From an uncultured delta proteobacterium (GTDB lineage Bacteria > Desulfobacterota > Desulfobulbia > Desulfobulbales > Desulfocapsaceae): a stretch of DNA of 45,366 bases. Shown here piece by piece: positions 42,960 to 45,366 of this stretch. Made by a program: the position numbers and the translations under genes. Location: NCBI GenBank assembly GCA_903875445.1, contig CAIQWD010000017.1, positions 1 through 45,366 of the forward strand, given 5' to 3'. The notes below the pieces were generated by a model. That model did no database searches and had not been told where the DNA came from. It was given only the letters and a program-made list of their open reading frames with translations. Within the stretch, counting starts at the first letter, position 1. The number at the start of each line of letters is the position of its first letter.

Positions 42960-43577
42960 TTAGTCTTCTCTTCCAAGTTTAAGTAGTCGTTCCGTCTCTT
43001 TTTCTGGGAGCTTTAGCCCACTAACGGCCTCTTCCCAAGATACCGGTTCAACAGGAAGCCTCGGCTTGCTACCTCCACCTTTGAATGCGGGGACGGCACT
43101 CTCCTCAAATTGTCGTCGGAACAACTCTACCAAAGCAAGCCTGGGCACATCAAACAGGGCAGTAAGTGCGTCTAGTACTTTCGATGGAGCCTTTGTTCGT
43201 CCCGACAGAACTCCGTTGAGAAGCGTCGGATAAGAACCTATACCTACTGCAATAGCGACTTGCTTACGTTCAGACGGCTTTTGGATAGATTCGACTTTTT
43301 TCTTAGCCTTAGCCAAATTTAAGCTGGTCGTCTGATGAATCTTGCTTAGTGCCTTGCTAACAGTACGGTTCGCCAGTTCCTCGTCCAATTCGTACGGCTT
43401 TGCGACCGCATCGGCCGCATCACCTGCTGCGCGAACCATTGCGGCGTCTGCAATCGCGCTGGCATACTGAGGGAATCGCTCAATGAATTGTTTCCAGTCT
43501 TGGTTCGTCGGCCTGGGGTGTTGGTTCAGAAAATCGACGATTAGTTTTTCAGATTCTGGCACGTTTTTGTTGATCAT
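42960..43577 (-). CDS. HTH-like putative regulator
   Basis: The protein has 205 residues. I do not recognise the family. Residues about 105-145 look XRE-like (KQVAIAVGIGSYPTLLNGVL, SGRTKAPSKVLDALTALFDVP), and the C-terminal part is charged with a proline-rich linker. The ATG at 43577 overlaps the sigma-like stop (ATGA), with GGGGGTG upstream. A small HTH protein beside an ImmA peptidase is the usual ImmR/ImmA or DdrO/IrrE pairing, so it may be a repressor or anti-sigma cleaved by the next gene's product. That is inference. Confidence 0.6.
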   Translation of the reverse strand: MINKNVPESEKLIVDFLNQHPRPTNQDWKQFIERFPQYASAIADAAMVRAAGDAADAVAKPYELDEELANRTVSKALSKIHQTTSLNLAKAKKKVESIQKPSERKQVAIAVGIGSYPTLLNGVLSGRTKAPSKVLDALTALFDVPRLALVELFRRQFEESAVPAFKGGGSKPRLPVEPVSWEEAVSGLKLPEKETERLLKLGRED

Positions 43578-44284
43578 TCCATCACCCCCTGGAGTTTTTC
43601 CAAGCTTCGCTTAAGGTGTAGTCTGGCTGTAGGAATTGAACAGCCTATAAACTCAGCGACTTTTCCCCAATCATATCGGCACATGATGCGGAAATAAAAT
43701 ACATTCCTCTCGACTTGAGGCAGCGAAATCAGCATGCTACGCACAGCCAGGGTTTGCTGGGTCCGCATAAAGGCCTCTTCGGGCGTCTCGGCATTATTGT
43801 CCTTAACCATGTCAATGAAAGGAGTCTTATTGCCGTCCTTGTCATCCATTGTCATCTTATCGATTGACTCCATGCTGTTCTTCTGCGCGAGCAGATGGCG
43901 CATGTAATCATCAACACGGTTGCGTACAAAAACCGCAAAATAAATTTCGCAGTTTGACAAACCCTCCTCTGTGAGGAGCGCGTCCCACACGTAGTCGATG
44001 GTATCTGCGGCAATCGTGTTACTTCGACTCGTCAATCCGTACCATTCTAAACGAAGGCGCTTGCCAACTAGAATTTGAATTCTTTTGTTCAGCACAATTG
44101 TCGCCTCAGTGGTGACACCGGCTGATTCATACATCCGGTTTCTAATAAGTGAAGCGAGTACTTCCGAGTCAAGGAAATCATCATCTTTGTAATCAATGAT
44201 TCCTATTCTTTTAAGTACATCAGCAGGCTTCCAAGTCTCTAAAGACTTCAGCTGACTCTCGTGCTTCGGTTGGCGTTTGCGCAT
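43574..44284 (-). CDS. ECF-type sigma factor-like protein
   Basis: The protein has 236 residues. Residues about 70-135 resemble sigma region 2 (ILVGKRLRLEWYGLTS ... YFAVFVRNRVDDYMRHLL). Residues about 190-232 resemble region 4: LPQVERNVFYFRIM, then YDWGKVAEFIGCS, and TARLHLKRSLEKL, a helix-turn-helix that would contact the -35. The stretch between them is longer than in many ECF factors. The ATG at 44284 has AAGGG upstream. Box B lies 56 bp before it, and the same box precedes the Bil operon, which suggests autoregulation. Confidence 0.7.
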   Translation of the reverse strand: MRKRQPKHESQLKSLETWKPADVLKRIGIIDYKDDDFLDSEVLASLIRNRMYESAGVTTEATIVLNKRIQILVGKRLRLEWYGLTSRSNTIAADTIDYVWDALLTEEGLSNCEIYFAVFVRNRVDDYMRHLLAQKNSMESIDKMTMDDKDGNKTPFIDMVKDNNAETPEEAFMRTQQTLAVRSMLISLPQVERNVFYFRIMCRYDWGKVAEFIGCSIPTARLHLKRSLEKLQGVME

Positions 44285-44340
44285 ACGACCCTTATTTCGA
44301 TTTTTAAGGAGTTTGATTCATTGCAGTGGCCTCAGTATAT

Positions 44341-44369
44341 AAACCGAGATGAACTGCTCAAAAGGAAAA
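44341..44369 (-). promoter_or_regulatory. Shared box B, upstream of the sigma-like gene
   Basis: Plus-strand reading: AAACCGAGATGA (44341-44352), 7 bp, then AAAAGGAAAA (44360-44369). The two blocks match box A exactly over 22 of 29 positions with an equal spacer, whereas the spacers differ. It ends 56 bp before the sigma-like ATG. Flanks on the downstream side are AT-rich in both copies. Confidence 0.75.
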
Positions 44370-44694
44370 GTCGATTACCAAAGCCAGGTCCTAAAACGCC
44401 CCCACTTCTTATTCCACTTTAAAGTTGTTCATGACTTTTTGAACCGCTTCCATAAAGTCCACATTCCAAATTATCCTAACTCGATAATCAAAAAAACGGT
44501 ATGAAATTATCCTTGAAATTTCGATCAGACAAGACCACTCCCTCCAGCTGAACCACACACAGAGAGCACAGGTTCATCTTTTCCTCTCTTAGGATCATTC
44601 AAAACTTGAATCATTGGCAAATTCTTTACAAGGATGCGTCCTCCAACATTGCAGTTTTGTTGTTCTGGCTGAAAAAGACATTATCATTCTGACT
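44370..44694. other. Gap between box B and the DUF72 gene
   Basis: I see no gene here. The 10-mer CACAGGTTCA at 44567-44576 also occurs in the T arm of tRNA-fMet (36303-36312), which brackets the island, but ten bases is weak evidence for an attachment site. No integrase is present. The right end of the island must lie somewhere in this stretch. Confidence 0.35.
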
Positions 44695-45366
44695 ATGGCG
44701 ACAGAAGACTTTCTCAGAATTGGTACCTGCAGCTGGAAGTATGACTCCTGGGAGGGGCTGGTCTATCCTCGCGGTAAAGGAATAAATTACCTCAAGGAAT
44801 ACAGTAGTCATTTTTCAACCGTCGAAGTTGATCAATGGTTCTGGTCCCTATTCAAAGAAAATACCGTGGTCCTGCCGAAACCTGAAGTTGTCCGGGAATA
44901 TGCGGAATCAGTACCACCGGGATTTATCTTCAGCATCAAAGTCCCGAACAGCATCACCTTGACCCACCACTACAACAAAAAGAAAAACGCATCCCTGATT
45001 CCCAACCCACATTTCCTTTCCACTGAATTAATGGGGAAATTCCTGCAAACCTTGGAGCCGCTTGGCGATCATATCGGCCCATTGATGTTTCAGTTCGAGT
45101 ACTTGAATAAAAACAAAATGGTCAGCCTGGGTCATTTCACAGAAATGTTTGAAGTCTTCCTTCAGGGTCTGCCGGCGGGATATAAGTATTGCATCGAGAT
45201 CCGAAATCCGAATTATCTCAAGGATGAGTATTTTGATTTTCTAGCGGATCATCACCTGGGTCCTGTGTTTCTGCAGGGGTACTATATGCCTTCGATCTTT
45301 GAAGTGTACGGGAAGTTCAAGGATAGACTGAGTGATCCGGTAGTGCTGAGACTTCATGGTTTGGAT
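44695..45366 (+). CDS. DUF72 family protein (partial, 3' end outside window)
   Basis: A frame of 224 codons runs from the ATG at 44695 to the window end without a stop. The N-terminus RIGTCSWKYDSWEGLVYP, then FSTVEVDQWFW, and later FQFEYLNKN and YCIEIRNPNYL are DUF72 (YecE-like) features, a TIM-barrel family of unknown function. The usual length is about 240-280 residues, so 20-60 residues are missing. It lies on the opposite strand from the defence island and probably belongs to the core chromosome. Confidence 0.88.
   Translation, partial: MATEDFLRIGTCSWKYDSWEGLVYPRGKGINYLKEYSSHFSTVEVDQWFWSLFKENTVVLPKPEVVREYAESVPPGFIFSIKVPNSITLTHHYNKKKNASLIPNPHFLSTELMGKFLQTLEPLGDHIGPLMFQFEYLNKNKMVSLGHFTEMFEVFLQGLPAGYKYCIEIRNPNYLKDEYFDFLADHHLGPVFLQGYYMPSIFEVYGKFKDRLSDPVVLRLHGLD

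Overview
The window reads as chromosomal DNA of an anaerobic, probably sulfate-reducing Desulfobacterota bacterium. A Desulfobulbales-like host is my guess. The best marker is dsrC (22351-22668, minus), which keeps both redox cysteines of the sulfite-reductase partner at residues 93 and 104. A siroheme-type fused cobA-hemD and several oxygen-sensitive radical-SAM and U32 proteins fit the same picture. No taxonomic search could be run.

Layout. Positions 1-2707 are an AT-richer accessory patch. It holds two small hypothetical genes, an HNH endonuclease gene interrupted by one in-frame stop codon, and a NYN/LOTUS-type RNase-like gene. Positions 3042-12096 form one tightly coupled minus-strand operon behind a good sigma-70-type promoter. 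In transcription order it encodes a lipoprotein with a duplicated beta-sandwich-like domain, a PqqD-like protein with a Tat signal, a SPASM radical-SAM enzyme, a small protein whose 14 cysteines all lie in seven CxC pairs, an exported TPR/Sel1 protein, a B12-binding-type radical-SAM enzyme, and a UbiU/UbiV-like U32 pair. I interpret this as an undescribed RiPP-type peptide modification and export system. Positions 12256-36331 are mostly housekeeping: 4-OT tautomerase, NAD-dependent ligase, threonine aldolase, Ser/Thr kinase with phosphoesterase and Uup, M23 peptidase with bactofilin, dsrC, ppiD, a SNF2 helicase, cobA-hemD, adk, homoserine dehydrogenase with an ApgM-type putative homoserine kinase, a thioesterase, and initiator tRNA-Met. 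Two oddities sit among them: a degenerate serine-recombinase-like gene and a free-standing CULT (cereblon ligand-binding) domain protein.

Positions 36832-44369, just past the tRNA, are a defence island on the minus strand. One operon has the order ubiquitin-like protein, E2, JAB protease, E1, the Bil (bacterial ISG15-like) arrangement. Upstream of it lies a sigma-factor-like gene, an HTH-like gene and a large ImmA/IrrE-peptidase–UvrD-helicase–nuclease-like fusion. A 29-bp element (22 identical positions in two blocks, same 7-bp spacer) lies before both the sigma-like gene and the Bil operon. This suggests that the sigma/ImmA module controls the conjugation system. The window ends inside a DUF72 gene.

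The two best candidates for new biology are the CxC-peptide operon and the sigma/ImmA-helicase-controlled Bil island. Functions come from motif recognition by eye. Promoters and terminators are by pattern only.
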